From Atrina japonica (taxonomy: Eukaryota; Mollusca; Bivalvia; Pterioida; Pinnidae), in contig BROG01000539.1 in assembly GCA_030159075.1 (NCBI GenBank), forward strand, positions 72,001-136,000: a DNA stretch of 64,000 nt, written 5' to 3'. The notes beneath the pieces were generated by a model. That model was not told the origin of the DNA, did no database searches, and was given only the letters and a program-made list of their open reading frames with translations. Positions within the stretch are counted from its first letter, which is position 1; the number at the start of each line of letters is the position of its first letter. Made by a program: the position numbers and the translations under genes. Below, one piece after another: positions 10,963 through 23,478 of the stretch.

Positions 10963-12660
10963 TTGTTATAGTCCTGGTCACTGAGACGTTAGCTAAAGTA
11001 AAACAGAAAGTTATTTTCATACTCGGAGAATAATTTAATAATGCTCACATATTCATCTGTAGTTTTATATTGTAGAATAAGAAATTTGTTGTGGTTTAAA
11101 TTTTGTTTATTTCATTGTTTTCATTTATTATAAAATATTTAAACCATGACAAAATTTTACATAAATGACACCTACCTAGCAACAGGTTCCTTTACAAACA
11201 ATTTTTATATTTCAACAAAGTTTAATGTCAACAAATTTGTTTTATATTTTTAGCAACGAAATTTTAACAACACAAAATTTTCTGATTCTACAGTATTTTA
11301 AATAGATACATTAGGGCTGACACAAATTAATTCACTTGTAATAATGGCTGCATTTTGGTTGGAACCAAATTAACCTTTAACCTTGACCAATCCTCTTATG
11401 TTAACTTTGCCACTGAAAATAAGCTCAAAACAGTCATGTTTGCATAGAAAACAGAACCAATCCAGCATCTGAAGAATAACATGTATTAAGAATCATAAAT
11501 TCCATGCAAGTTTAACCCATCAACCCCTATGTTCATATATAGACTTGCCCACAACAATAAAAAGTATGGTCTACTGTCATAATTCAGGAGTGAAAAAGTT
11601 CAGGGGTACTGATAGTTGACTTAACAATTCTATGAAATGAACAGATCCAAATGTGACATCAGGGGTTGATGAGTTGATTGATGTATAAGCAATGGAAGTA
11701 GGTGTACCTGATCCTAATCAATTTCTTAACTGAACCCTGACGCTGTTTGAGGGTGGGTGGGATGGGGAGGTAGCATTTTTATCTCTCCTCAGCTGTTTGT
11801 TGATGTGAAAAAAGGAGCTTCATCACAAACAATGAAATAAATTATGATTTTTTTTTTTTAAAAATAATTACTTTGGTCATAAAAATACTTATTTATATTT
11901 GTTTCAATATAAATTTCAAATATTTAGAACACAATTATAATAATGATTATCCATATTTATAATAAAAGATACTAGTGGTTTATGTACAGTAAATCCTAAA
12001 AGGTGACCACTCAGGTCACTGCAAACACCCATTTTAAATGATTTCCACACCCACAGGAATGGTTTTACAAAGAAAAAGAATGCATATATCAGTCTATATA
12101 CAGCACTTATATTTTGGTCAAAGATTGAATTTTTGACAAAATTATGATTTTTGACTCATTATTTTATTGTAAGAAGCAGTACTGAGATACAATCAACAGG
12201 TTGCCAAGACTACATAAACAACAAGACATTATTACTATTTAAAAACTTGTCCAAATTTAGAATGGTAAGATGCATTGTATCTATGAAAATCTTACTTTAA
12301 CCAAGACTAAAAATCAAACATTGATAGAAAATGTGATCTGACATCATAAAAAAGGTAGAGATAAAAGATGTTTTGATCAATCACAAATTGGTTCTAGGAA
12401 CGAGGAAATCTTTGTCAGATAAAACAAATGACAATCAATAGCAAGTGGGAATTAGAATTGAAATATTGGTTACTAGTACTACAACTGACAGCATTATCAA
12501 CTATGATGTATTGTAATTGAACGACACAGGATGGTTTAATGCCAAATTAAAAGAATGAATATGCACTTGTGTGCAATTATATGTAAATGTAGTTGTGAAT
12601 ATATGAGAATACATGCTATAGTTTTCAGATTTGTTAATCTAAATGGTGACTTTATGCCAC
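10963..12660. other. No gene seen apart from a listed MITE
   Basis: AT-rich sequence with the family R element at 11512. A G-rich GGGTGGGTGGGATGGGGAGG tract lies at about 11751-11770. Confidence 0.6.
11512..11677. mobile_element. TTAA-flanked MITE, family R, longer copy
   Basis: Left end TTAACCCATCAACCCCT and right end AGGGGTTGATGAGTTGA are inverted repeats of 17 bases with two mismatches. 166 bp. TTAA at the edge suggests a piggyBac-type origin; this is inferred from the target site only. Confidence 0.55.
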
Positions 12661-12912
12661 ACTTATAGCAATTTCCAGTTTTATGGTGGTGGCCAGTTGC
12701 TAGTGGTGGCTTCTGGAGAGAACCCCGGTGTTGCAGTCCATTTTTATCTCTTTTAGATATTACACTGGGAAAGAAACTCCCCCAGACTTCCCAGTTGATA
12801 TTTCCCCTGAAGAATGCCCTTCATGAACCATTGAGGCTTTTTGCAAGTAAACTTTCTGACAAAATTAGTGTAGGTTCCAGCAGGAGTGTAACCCACACCG
12901 ATTATAGATGAG
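12661..12912 (-). mobile_element. SINE family 2, truncated and diverged copy
   Basis: Shares the body of the two other family 2 copies (GAGAAACTTCATC near 12910, AAGTAAACTTTCTGACA near 12847, AGAGAACC near 12717 and TAGTGGTGG near 12700), but the tRNA-like head is missing. Confidence 0.5.
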
Positions 12913-13033
12913 AAACTTCATCATAGTTTACATATTATAAAAAAACCAATGAAATTTGAATATCCCACCTTAAATGAGATTGATCTCATCTTGATTAAAC
13001 AGCAATGATTAAAGGAAAGAGTAAAAAACAGTG

Positions 13034-13370
13034 CCGTATTTGACCCAATAAATGCTCACGACACTACAAAAATACGAAAAAGGGATGGGCTCTTATTGGG
13101 ACCAATTCATAGTCATATTGACATAAAACAGTCAATGTTTTTATAAGGCATGATGGTACAGTTAGTGTATTTATTACCGAGGACACTTATTGACATTTTT
13201 CTGTTGTTAAGGAGCGATAGATAAATTAATTGTTATTTTATGTTTTTCTGGTCCACATCTCCTCATTAACCAGCTGGAAAAGATACTGCATCTTGTATAA
13301 AATTGTGAGTTAATCTGAAAAGGGGAGGGGCAACTTATAAAGACATGGGCACTTATTGGGTTGAATACGG
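13034..13370. mobile_element. MITE with CCGTATTTGACCCAATAA termini
   Basis: The left end CCGTATTTGACCCAATAAAT and the reverse complement of the right end CCGTATTCAACCCAATAAGT form terminal repeats of about 22 bases around a 337-bp element. No target duplication is obvious and no coding frame is present. Confidence 0.6.
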
Positions 13371-13480
13371 TATATCATATTGATAACTTGTTTAAAAGCT
13401 CTTCAGAGCTTACATGTATGTTTTTATGTTTTTAATACATGCCAAATTAAAATAAAATTTTCTTATCTTATCTTAACAGC

Positions 13481-13636
13481 CTTTCTAGGGACATAAGAAA
13501 TTCGGTCTTTATAGGGAGGTGGTCTTTATATAGAGGTTAATTTGTACACAAATGGTATTATTTGGGTACAGCAAAAAATGATCTTTGTGGGCAGGTTGTC
13601 TTTATACACAGGTGGTTGCTAAAGCAGGTTTTAATG
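13481..13636. mobile_element. Family P MITE, left-truncated copy 2
   Basis: Contains AGGGACATAAGAAA, GTACACAAATGGTATTAT, CTTTATACACAGGTGGT and ends GCAGGTTTTAATG before TA. The left terminal repeat is missing. Confidence 0.6.
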
Positions 13637-14022
13637 TATCTTAGTGTGAGACATCATGTTATGACATACTTGCCAAGTCTCCTCCATAAATAGGGAGAAT
13701 CCCTATTTTTTATGTGAAATTTTGATAATTTCTTCAAGAAAAATGCATATCTTCCCCATGAAAAATTTTAATTTTCCTATTAATTCTTACTAAAATTTAG
13801 AGTCTCCCCTATGAGATTGAAAATTCTCCACCACGAAAATGTTTCAAGGTTGGCAAGTCTGTTATGAATAAGAATACAATTATGTGTGGTGTTATATCTA
13901 CAACTTTTATCATAGCCGATATAAACACAGTCTTGACAAACTCTGAGTCAATGGGAAACTGCTGTGGGAAATCTAAATATCAATGTATGAACCAGGATAA
14001 ATACATTACTATGAATGAATTA

Positions 14023-14113
14023 TTAACTCATTCACCCCTACAGACACATTTAGACTTTCCTAAGTAATTGATTCATAGAAAAGTCCATTGTTTTTCAGGG
14101 GTGGATTAGTTAA
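14023..14113. mobile_element. TTAA-flanked MITE, family R, 91-bp copy
   Basis: Begins TTAACTCATTCACCCCT and ends AGGGGTGGATTAGTTAA. The interior contains GTCCATTGTTTTTCAGG. The copy at 34733-34823 is the same element in reverse orientation. Confidence 0.65.
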
Positions 14114-14194
14114 GGATGACAACCCTATTTAAAATTTTAGTCCTTTGCACATAAACTTGTGCACAGTCCATGAAATCAACTTTATTCACCTGAT

Positions 14195-14965
14195 GACCAG
14201 GATGTCAAGTAAAACCAGGATGACAAGTAAAATCACAGGAGTGATACTTAAAACCAGGATGGCAGGTAAAATCAAAGAGGAGTAACACTTAAAACCAGGA
14301 TGGCAGGTAAAATCAAAGATGAGTAACACTTAAAACCAGGATGGCAGGTAAAATCAAAGATGAGTAACACTTAAAACCAGGATGGCAGGTAAAATCAAAG
14401 ACGAGTAACACTTAAAACCAGGATGGCAGGTAAAATCAAAGACGAGAGACACTTAAAACCAGGATGGCAAGTAAAATCTCAGGAGTGATACTTAAAACCA
14501 GGATGGCAAGTAAAATCACAGTAGTGACACTTAAAACCAGGATGGCAAGTAAAATCACAGGAGTTTACTTAAAACAAAGATGGCAAGTAAAATAAAAAAG
14601 GAGTGATACTTAAAACAAAGATGGCAGGTAAAATCACAGGAGTGACACTTAAAACCAGGATGGCTGGTAAAATCACAGGAGTGACACTTAAAACCAGGAT
14701 GGCAGGTAAAATAACAGGAGTGTCACTTGAAACAAAGATGGCAGGTAAAAATCACAGGAGTTTACTTAAAACCAAGATGGCAGGTAAAATAACAGGAGTT
14801 TACTTAAAACCAAGATGGCAGGTAAAATCACAGGAGTGACACTTAAAACCAGGATGGCAGGTAAAATCACAGGAGTGACACTTAAAACCAGGATGGCAGG
14901 TAAAATCACAGAAGTGACACTTAAAACCAGGATGGCAGGTAAAAATCACAGTAGTGGCACTTAAA
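14195..14965. repeat. 39-bp minisatellite, about 20 copies
   Basis: The unit contains GAGTGACACTTAAAACCAGG and ATGGCAGGTAAAATCACAG. Early units carry AAATCAAAGA(T/C)GAG and later ones AAATCACAGGAG. 39 is a multiple of three, hence a false 13-residue repeat frame (MAGKITGVTLKTR). Confidence 0.95.
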
Positions 14966-15244
14966 ACCAAGAAAATGCAACTTGTTTAATATAATGGACA
15001 GCTTGAAATTGAACATTATCAAAAAACAATCAATCATAATGACACTATGTAATGTGCACTATGTACCTTTCCTTTTATAATCATTTTAAGTACACTTAAA
15101 CTTTGACATAACCCCTGAAAAAAGTCTTGTTGGTAACAAAGTAATTTATTTACTTATTTTGAAAGACCATTGAACTGTTTATATCATACTTGTAATCTTT
15201 TTAGAAATATATGTATATTTAAAGTTTTTAGGCCATTTCCCATA

Positions 15245-15496
15245 GACCTTTTCACGATAACTGCATTCCTATGAATTTCACATATACACAGAGACTTTCG
15301 GACACATGAAGGAGTTTCATACCTAAAACAAATCTTACCCAATGAAAGACAAAGCATACACAGGGTAGGATTTGTCTTTCAATGGGTAACATTTGTCTTG
15401 GGTATGAAATGTTTTGGGCATGAAACACCTAGATGCTGTCTGGAACTGTTTGTGCGCAGGTGAAGTTTGTAGGTATGCAGTTACAGTGAAAAGGTC
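15245..15496. mobile_element. Palindromic MITE, family Q, copy 1
   Basis: The ends GACCTTTTCACGATAACTGC and (reverse strand) GACCTTTTCACTGTAACTGC form a TA-flanked terminal inverted repeat of about 30 bases. The interior is also partly palindromic, with CCCAATGAAAGACAAA against TTTGTCTTTCAATGGG. 252 bp. Confidence 0.72.
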
Positions 15497-15499
15497 TAT

Positions 15500-16315
15500 T
15501 ATTGTTTATAGTAATTTGAGAAAACTGTACATCTTTAAAACCAGATTATGAGATAACCCCCCCCCCCTTTAAAAATCTCGGTTGGTTACTAAGTGATATT
15601 TTTCATATCATGATACAATATATTTAAAAACATATATGAAAATTTTATCGAAAAATCTATTGCAGAAAGGAATTAGGACCATCATCCTTAAAAAGAAGAA
15701 ATTGCTATATTTCATATTTCAATGGTGTCTGCATATTAAAGCTAACATCATATATCAATGGAGAAAAAATAAAGCTTCCATGTTTATGATCTTTACTGTA
15801 ATATATTTAATACTATGTATCAATTTCCTTCATGTTGATTATACCTTAGAGAAAGTTTAAGTATTAGATTGAAATCCATTATCATGGAAGTGAATATACC
15901 CAGTGATACATATACATGTAGCCTTATGCTGATAAATCTACAGATAGGCCTATATCTTAAGAGAATAGGAAAATAAAATTCTGGATATACAAACAAAAAA
16001 GTTAGATAAATTTAGATAATATCTAATACATGTATATGACTTTTTTGCACTGTATGGCTCTTTTATCTTTTTTGTAAAAATATTTTATATCTTAAACAAG
16101 ATATTTTTGTAGCGGGAAAATTACAGGAAATTCCTGAAACAATTGAGCAAAGACGAATTAGCAATCACATATCCTGAGACCAGACAACTTAACTTTCAGT
16201 TGCACAGGTGTATAAACTTGTCCAATCAGAATTAAGCATCAAACTGGACATTATGACAACAAAACATAAGTGGTTGAGTATGTAGTTCCTCTATGCCAAA
16301 AGTAAAAATATCAAA
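15500..16315. other. No gene seen
   Basis: Contains a short poly-C run (15557-15567) and a 74-codon lysine/isoleucine-rich frame at 15636-15860 without recognisable features. Confidence 0.55.
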
Positions 16316-16442
16316 ACACATACACACGCACGCACGCGCGCACACACACACACGACCAGTATAACCATTTCATGTCATCTTTGTAAAGAGTTGGAACTTG
16401 ATGTGTGTCTGTAATGTGTGTCTATAATGTGTGTCTGTAACA
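16315..16442. repeat. CA/CG microsatellite and a 15-bp triplet
   Basis: (CA)n with a CGCACGCGCG core at about 16320-16352, then three copies of TGTGTGTCTGTAA at 16402-16442. Confidence 0.8.
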
Positions 16443-16853
16443 TGTAAGCAATAGCCACACAGACTGATCAATCAGCTCAACAAGATGAACACTGTCAATC
16501 AAACACTGTCAATTCCCAGAGATCATGTTTATTTCCATTGTAACAGTTATACTTGATACAGCACATTAGTATGATTAGAAGACTGTCTGAGATGATGAAC
16601 TCTGCTTCATTTAACATAAAATGAAAAGTTCTTTTGAGCTGCAACAGATTTAAAGTATTTTTTATTCAAAATATATTCAAATAAGGAAATGTTGTGAATA
16701 TATTAGGAGAGTGTGTATAAGGCCTTACTTCTCAAAGTTAGTTTGCAATATTAACAATACATATATACAAAGTACATGTATAATTAACTTGCTCTCAAAG
16801 TAACCATCATTTAAGTATCAACATAAATATCTAATGGTAGACATTGTACATAA

Positions 16854-16998
16854 ATGACTTTCCTTTGTAAACATGACCAACAGAAATTACATTGCACTTC
16901 AGGGGAAAAAGGCTCTCTGTAGATTGAGTCAGATAGAGAGCCTTTTTTCCTGCAGTGCAATATAATTTCTGTTGGTCATGTTTACAAAGGAAAGTCAT
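16854..16998. repeat. Long foldback palindrome, arms about 65 bp
   Basis: The left arm starts ATGACTTTCCTTTGTAAACA and the right arm ends TGTTTACAAAGGAAAGTCAT. They pair with very few mismatches down to GGCTCTCT/AGAGAGCC, leaving a loop of about 17 bases (GTAGATTGAGTCAGAT). A SINE lies immediately to the right. Confidence 0.93.
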
Positions 16999-17013
16999 AG
17001 ATTGAGTCAAATA

Positions 17014-17284
17014 TTAGCTGGCCTGGCTCAGTCGGTAACGCACTTGACTCATCATCGTAAGGTCGTGAGTTCAAATCCACCTGGTGGCAGGTTGTTTTCC
17101 TGTCCTTCGGATGAGACAGTAAAAACTGAGGACCCATGTCACAGTATGTTAAAGAACCCTCACTGCTCAATGGCCGCAAGTGCCGATCGTAGGCCAAAAT
17201 GTGAAGCCCTTCACCGGCATATAGTGATGTCTCCATATGAGTGAAAGATTCTTGAGTGGGACGTTGAACAACAACAAACAAACA
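17014..17284 (+). mobile_element. tRNA-derived SINE, family 1, copy B
   Basis: The A box TGGCTCAGTCGG is at 17024-17035 and the B box GAGTTCAAATCC at 17067-17078. The body with TTAAAGAACCCTCACTGC follows, and the tail is a CAACAAACAAACAA run. Perfect 13-base target duplications ATTGAGTCAAATA lie at 17001-17013 and 17285-17297. The intact boxes and duplications suggest a fairly recent insertion. Short open frames across it on both strands are not genes. Confidence 0.92.
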
Positions 17285-17543
17285 ATTGAGTCAAATAGGA
17301 AAAGTGTGCCAAATTAAACTGTCAAGAACAGTGGCGACCATCTTAAAAATGGCAAAATGATTATGAGTATTTGTAAAATTGAAAGAGAATTATAATCATC
17401 ATCCAGAAGTTTGAATTTGACAGAATATTCAAATTTATTTTGTCTTGAATTCAATTAGCAAAGCATAATGTGAACAAAGCCTGTTTTTCATTATTGTTAT
17501 TAAATCAAGCTGTCAATTTAGACGTTTTTACTACAGATAGCTA

Positions 17544-17726
17544 CAGTGAAACTTTTATATAGTGACCTCCTTAGTGGGGGACACAAGAAAACCAGTTTTT
17601 ATAAGGAGGTGGTCTTTATATAAAGGTACACAAAAGGTACTTTTTGGGACAGCAAAAAAAAAAAAACACGGTCTTTATGACCATGTGGTCTATATACACA
17701 AGTGGTCACTAAAGCAGGTATTACTG
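17544..17726. mobile_element. Family P MITE, copy 3
   Basis: Starts CAGTGAAACTTTTATATAGT after TA and ends GCAGGTATTACTG before TA. The interior has GGACACAAGAAAACC and TGGTCACTAAAGC. 183 bp. Confidence 0.68.
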
Positions 17727-17729
17727 TAT

Positions 17730-18604
17730 ATGTAAATTAAGCCTGTAGGGCTTAATGTATAGCTGCTACAGATAAGTACTTAGGCTATGAGTTTTATGGA
17801 AATGAAAATCAAAAGTTAAGTTAACTACAGTTCTTCTAGTAAACATGCAGACATGGACAAAAGAGGAATTTAAAACAACGTTATATTTACTATCTGTGAC
17901 CCATTTGGAGATACATCTGTTAGGCTGGTACACTTTAATGAAGGAAAAAGCAAACATTGATTCATGTAGTTCATGCAAAAGAAATTTAGGGTTTCATTTT
18001 TTATATTTCAATTTAAACATACAGGTAACTGTGTCTAATAGCTGTTGTAATGAATCAATCTCTACATCCCAATACATGGCTAATCTGTGTATGATGTACG
18101 TTTAACTAATTTAAACTGAACCCTAGGTCACTTATGTTGAAAAATTCTAAGCTCTCCTCTTAGTATTGAGTAGAGCATTTGTCAATTGATTGATTCTCTA
18201 AGCACTATATAGCTGATACAGATAAGTATGCAATTTCTGCTTTAATTATCTCTGATAAAAACCTTTGATATCACAATTGATGAGTAATTACCTGTAATCA
18301 ATTAAAATTTTAATCACTTATAACAACTGTTTAAGTGAAAATACTACTTAAATCATATACCAAGGTAAAAGTAGAAGTTGTAAAACAAAATCATTGAAAA
18401 ATTCAAATATCTAGGTTTGATTAATAATCTGTTTGCTATGAAATATGAACAAAGTGAAAAAGATATATTTCATCTATGACTGTCATGAGTTTTATCCTGA
18501 AACAATATATTGCAATATCTTTTCACAAATGATACTAAAACTATTCTGATTGGTAGAAATTTTAAAGTTCTGAAATGAATACACAAGTAATTATGAATAT
18601 TTTG
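17730..18604. other. No gene seen
   Basis: Unique AT-rich DNA. Overlapping frames of 70 and 86 codons on opposite strands near 17766-18105 show no homology. Confidence 0.55.
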
Positions 18605-19690
18605 CTAGTTAAAAGTGACCTGGGCATAATTGTATATGTTTTGATAGTTAAAAATGACCTGGGCATAATTGTATGTGTTTAGATATTTAAAGTGACCTGG
18701 GCATAATTGTATGTGTTTAGATATTTAAAGTGACCTGCATTATTGATATGTTTAGAAAGTGACCTGGGCATAATTGTATATGTTTTGATATTTAAAGTGA
18801 CCTGGGCAAAAATGTGTTTAGATATTTAAAGGCATAATTGTATATGTTTTATTTAAAGTGACCTGGGCATAATTGTATATATTTAGATATTTAAAGTGAC
18901 CTGGGCATAATTGTATGTGTTTAGATATTTAAAGTGACCTGGGCATAATTGTATATGTTTTGATATTTAAAGTGACCTGGGCATAATTGTATGTGTTTAG
19001 ATATTTAAAGTGACCTGGGCATAATTGTATATGTTTTGGTAAAGTGATATAATTGTATGTGTTTAGATATTTAAAGTGACCTGGGCATAATTGTATATGT
19101 TTTGATATTTAAAGTGACCTGGGCATAATTGTATATGTTTAGATATTTAAAGTGACCTGGGCATAATTGTATATGTTTTGATATTTAAAGTGACCTGGGC
19201 ATTATTGTATATGTTTTGATATTTAAAGTGACCTGGGCATAATTGTATATGTTTTGATATTTAAAGTGACCTGGGCATAATTGTATATGTTTTGATATTT
19301 AAAGTGACCTGGGCATAATTGTATATGTTTAGATATTTAAAGTGACCTGGGCATAATTGTATATGTTTAGATATTTAAAGTGACCTGGGCATAATTGTAT
19401 ATGTTTAGATATTTAAAGTGACCTGGGCATAATTATTTTAGATATTTAAAGTGTTTTGTATATGTTTAGATATTTAAAGTGACCTGGGCATAATTGTATA
19501 TGTTTTGATAGTTAAAAGTGGCCTGGGCATAATTGTATGTGTTTAGATATTTAAAGTGACCTGGGCAACACTGTATATGTTTTGATATTTAAAGTGACCT
19601 GGGCAACACTGTATATGTTTTGATATTTAAAGAGACTTGAGTTCATTTTACATGTGTTAATAGTTAAAAGTGACCAGGGCAAAATTAGTT
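18604..19690. repeat. 38-bp minisatellite, about 28 copies
   Basis: The unit contains TTTAAAGTGACCTGGGCATA and ATTGTATATGTTTTGATA. The middle of the array is the most uniform, while both ends carry diverged units (GTTAAAAGTGACC). Shortened units lie at 18728-18760, 18805-18860, 19035-19060 and 19430-19460. Confidence 0.96.
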
Positions 19691-20055
19691 ACCCCCAGGG
19701 CCTATCATTAGAGAACACTTGTATGTAATCTGTTCAGTGAATGTAAGTAATAAAAGTACTGTTAAGTCTGACGAAGTGTTAAATCTTATCAAACATGAAC
19801 ACCAATGATTAATTTAGAATTTCAGATAGCAGTGAAAGTGTCAAAGTGTAGATTAATATAGTCAACACAGAAACATCATAAATCAAAAACCTAAAGTCTA
19901 GTTCACACTATATTGGTTGGCAGTTAAATATTGCAATATCTGCAATATCAATAAGATGTATTGATTTTATAATATGAAAATGAAAATGCTACACATTATA
20001 AACTAGATGAAGAAACCGAATGCTTAAAATTATGAAAAGTTTGTAATGAAAGTAA

Positions 20056-20103
20056 TAAGATGATGATGATGATGATGATGATAATAATGATGAAGATGAT
20101 GAA
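20056..20103. repeat. (GAT)n microsatellite
   Basis: A run of GATGATGATGAT with ATA interruptions; open frames over it are low complexity. Confidence 0.85.
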
Positions 20104-20744
20104 ATAGGTGTTGAATACATTAGATATGAAAGTAAACTTTCTGCCCCTTGAATCTTTTTTCATGTGCACATAGGTCAAGGTCACAAGGTTGTTGAGCTAA
20201 GAGACATACAAAAGGTCAAAATTTCAGCATTTGTCTCCCAATACAAAAAAGTTTGTCTCTTAATACACAATGAGTAATAGATCAATGAAAATCAAATAAT
20301 TAATTTTACCTAGGGCTTAAAGTTTCATAATATCTAAATTTGATGCAGACTTTCCCCTAGATAAAAATTTTAAATACTTTTTTTTTAAAATCTTGACCAT
20401 ATCAGTAGAAATAATTCATTTATTTTTATTTAAAACCTTAATTACAAAATTTCACAGTGTTATTAAGCTCAACGAACATATGAAAACGGTATGGTTGTAA
20501 ATTTAGTCTCTATACTGAAATACATACATGATGACAATGATCAATAATTAATTTACATTTATACCAATAATCAGTATATCTATATAAAACTATTAAAGAC
20601 AAAAACAGATTTTGCCAACAACAGCAATTCTATTAAAAGATGTTGTACCTGACAAAATTGGTATCCAGGTTTATAAGTAATCAAGGTTATAAAACATCAA
20701 ATCTTCAGAATATAAATATTTAGTTTTCCTAAATTTTCTTTGGG

Positions 20745-20890
20745 TTCACAAAACATCAAAAGCTTTAAAATACAAATAAGTTACCGTTAATCAAAAGTTT
20801 AAAATACAAATAGGTTACCATAGATATTCTTCCGGCTTACAAAACATCAAAAGCTTTAAAATACAAATAAGTTACCGTTAATTTTCTTCT
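20745..20890. repeat. Short local duplication
   Basis: The block ACAAAACATCAAAAGCTTTA, continuing to AATAAGTTACCGTTAAT, occurs near 20747 and again near 20838. A partial copy lies between (AAAAGTTTAAAATACAAATA). Confidence 0.75.
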
Positions 20891-22247
20891 GGTTCTCAAC
20901 ACTGGACAGTCAACTTTTCTAAGAAATCTATAATGAGGATTCCTACTCTAATATCCGATATCCTCTAGCATTCAAGCTGTGTATTCTTCACCCACACACA
21001 AAACTTAACAGTTTATGAATGTCTGTAAATTACAATAAAAATAGGTAATTCCTAAGTTCATGGTACACATACTAAGCCAATGAGTGTGATTATTCTCTGG
21101 GAATCAAATGTTTGGAACAGCATGGTGTTGTAGACAGAAAATAGGGAATCAATACATGGCTCCTTGGAGAAAAATCAATGACTGATTGATACTTTGTACA
21201 GCTAAAAATGACAATTACACTGCACCTATTGCATACCTCTACATTCTGGATGTTAACATCATGAACCATTTTTCATGTGCTTAAAAATATTTAGTAATGT
21301 ACAGATCTATTAGATAGGATCATGTTTAGCTCATAGAAAGAATGTGGAAGGCTTTACATTGATTGATGTAAAGATTTGTAAATCTGAAGTTACAGTGAAT
21401 TATTCATCAAAAGGAATCAATTCTAATTTCACACTAGCTCTACACCTGCTTGACTGCACATCTTAAAGTCTTAAAGAAATGCCCTTTTTAGTACAGTGAC
21501 ACAGTGTTTAAAGCAGTTAGAATATCATGAAGGCTTGATCAATAGCTGTACAAGACAAATATCTGAAAATATTTAAGTTTTCAAACATAAACAAAATCAA
21601 TACCACTCTTGAATATGGCAGTATTCTAATTAAACAAAAACTATAGATTAACTTAATAAATGTTCAGAAATTAGTTACATATCAATATCTTACAAGAATT
21701 AATCACCTTACGGTTCTAAATTTACAGAATAGACACATATAGGATGATTCTGAATTTAACAATGCGTTATATCAGCCATACCTTCCATTGTAAGACATAT
21801 CAAAATAATGATACAAATTATTAACAGAATATAATAACACTGGCAGTTGATGTGCTCAAGAAATATTTATGTGTAGAACATTGATGTGTATCTGAAGTAC
21901 TGGGTAAATTTATTTTCTGTTCTCTGCTTTGCATTTGCTTTCTGGAAACACATAACTAGAGGTATTAGAGGTTTGTGATCCAGTTACAGTATCATAATGT
22001 TAGTAAATGCAACAAAAATATATCAGATTTAAATCAGAGATCTGGGAGTGTTAAATTATAACCATCCAACTATTGGATTTTGCAGGTAAAATTAGGATTC
22101 TACCCAAATCTAGTAGCTCCTAACATAATTTCTATATATTTGTTCAAATTTCATAAATATTTTGTCAATTAAAGTGAGGAGTTTACTTAGTTTCTTATCA
22201 ATAAAAAAAACAATTGTTGTATATCATCTTGACCATGTACTGGTATA

Positions 22248-22422
22248 CAGTAAAACTGCTTTAGTGACCACCTGTGTATAAAGACTACCTGGTCATAAAG
22301 ACAGTTTGTTGCTGTCCCCAATAGTACCACTTGTGTACAAACCAACCTCTATAAAGGTTACCTCCCTATAAAGACGGGTTTTGATCTGTCCCTAAGGGGG
22401 TTTTTATATACAAGTTTCATTG
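22248..22422. mobile_element. Family P MITE, copy 4 (opposite orientation)
   Basis: Starts CAGTAAAACTGCTTTAGTGA after TA and ends CAAGTTTCATTG before TA. The interior matches the reverse complement of copies 3, 5 and 6, including AATAGTACCACTTGTGTAC. 175 bp. Confidence 0.68.
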
Positions 22423-22572
22423 TACTGTGTGCAATTTAGTGCATGTATTAAACTGAGATTTGACTACAAAATTCTGGGAGTGATAAACTACACCTCTCCA
22501 CCTTTTCTTTGAATTTACTATCTTAATGTTGTTATACACTACATTCAACTTTTCAATGATATGGTGTCAGTA

Positions 22573-22753
22573 AGGTGGATAAGAGTACCTGGTTACAATG
22601 TACCCCAAAAGAAACCAATGTCGTACTGCAAGTAAACTGGCAAACTTTCTTACAAATATAGCTTGGTTTCCAGCGGGGCTCAAACCTTAGCAGACCAGAA
22701 GTGAGAAACTTCATGGTTCAAAGCGCAATGATCTAACCACTCAGCCATGGAGG
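22573..22753 (-). mobile_element. tRNA-derived SINE, family 2, copy
   Basis: On the minus strand it starts CCTCCATGGCTGAGTGGTTA (A box of Leu/Ser-tRNA type) and has a B-box-like GGTTTGAGCCCCGCTGG about 65 bases later. The body carries GAAAGTTTGCCAGTTTAC and GTAACCAGG. It matches 40181-40407 and part of 12661-12912. Confidence 0.75.
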
Positions 22754-22754
22754 A

Positions 22755-23478
22755 TCTTCTACCTTTTCAATTTTGGATATTGTACAACCTTTATATTGTA
22801 AGCAAAATTGAACTTATGTAATCTATCATGAGGCCCTTTTGACACTTTTTAAAAATTTGGCATTGAAATAGATACAATACAATAAAATCACTGTTGTTTG
22901 AAAAAAAAGTAAACAGTCAATCAAAATAAATTTAAAAGGCATAAAAAAGTATAGTTTCAATATATTGTTTTGTTTTAAGACTCAATGTTAGAAAAAATAT
23001 CAGAAAAAAATACCCAATGGTCCATTTTCTCTTGACAGAATTTTATAAATTTGTTTCATGACCAGCTGCACCAATGGCAAAAGATATGCCCATCCAAAAG
23101 CTTTAACAAATTGTAACACTAAGGGTGATAGACATGCAATTTTTTATGTGACATTCTCTCTTCTTAAAATGTATACCTGTACTTAATATGTGGAGTTTAG
23201 GTGACAAAGTAAATTACATGTAGATATGGACACAACAATCAAAACAAAAAGAGGGCAATTACTCTGAAAATTTGAGTTGTAGGAAGACAGTTTTTGTATG
23301 TGACACCCTGTTTTCTTCGGTTGTCAAATTTTAAATAATAAAGTCCAATAATTCTGTAACAGCAAAGTCAAAATCATGAAATAGAAAGGAGCCTAGCCTT
23401 CATGAAACCATACATTGTGTAAAGTTTGAAAGCATTTGTAAAAGCTAATTTAATTGGTTATCAAACAATTTTTGGACA
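22755..23478. other. No gene seen
   Basis: Unique AT-rich DNA between a SINE and the 120-bp duplication. Confidence 0.55.

Larger units (their letters stand above)
19690..22240. other. No gene seen
   Basis: Long unique AT-rich stretch with only a (GAT)n tract and the local duplication at 20745. No supported exon. Confidence 0.55.

Noticed and set aside
17020..17090. A functional tRNA gene
   Set aside because: A and B boxes are present, but the acceptor stem does not pair and the sequence continues into a SINE body and tail with target duplications.
16972..17281. 90- and 99-codon frames on opposite strands
   Set aside because: Both lie across the SINE at 17014-17284 and have no support as genes.
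20298..20365. Minus-strand mini exon (acceptor ATTTTTATCTAG, donor CCCTAG|GTAAAA)
   Set aside because: Short open frame and average splice signals in AT-rich DNA; nothing else supports it.
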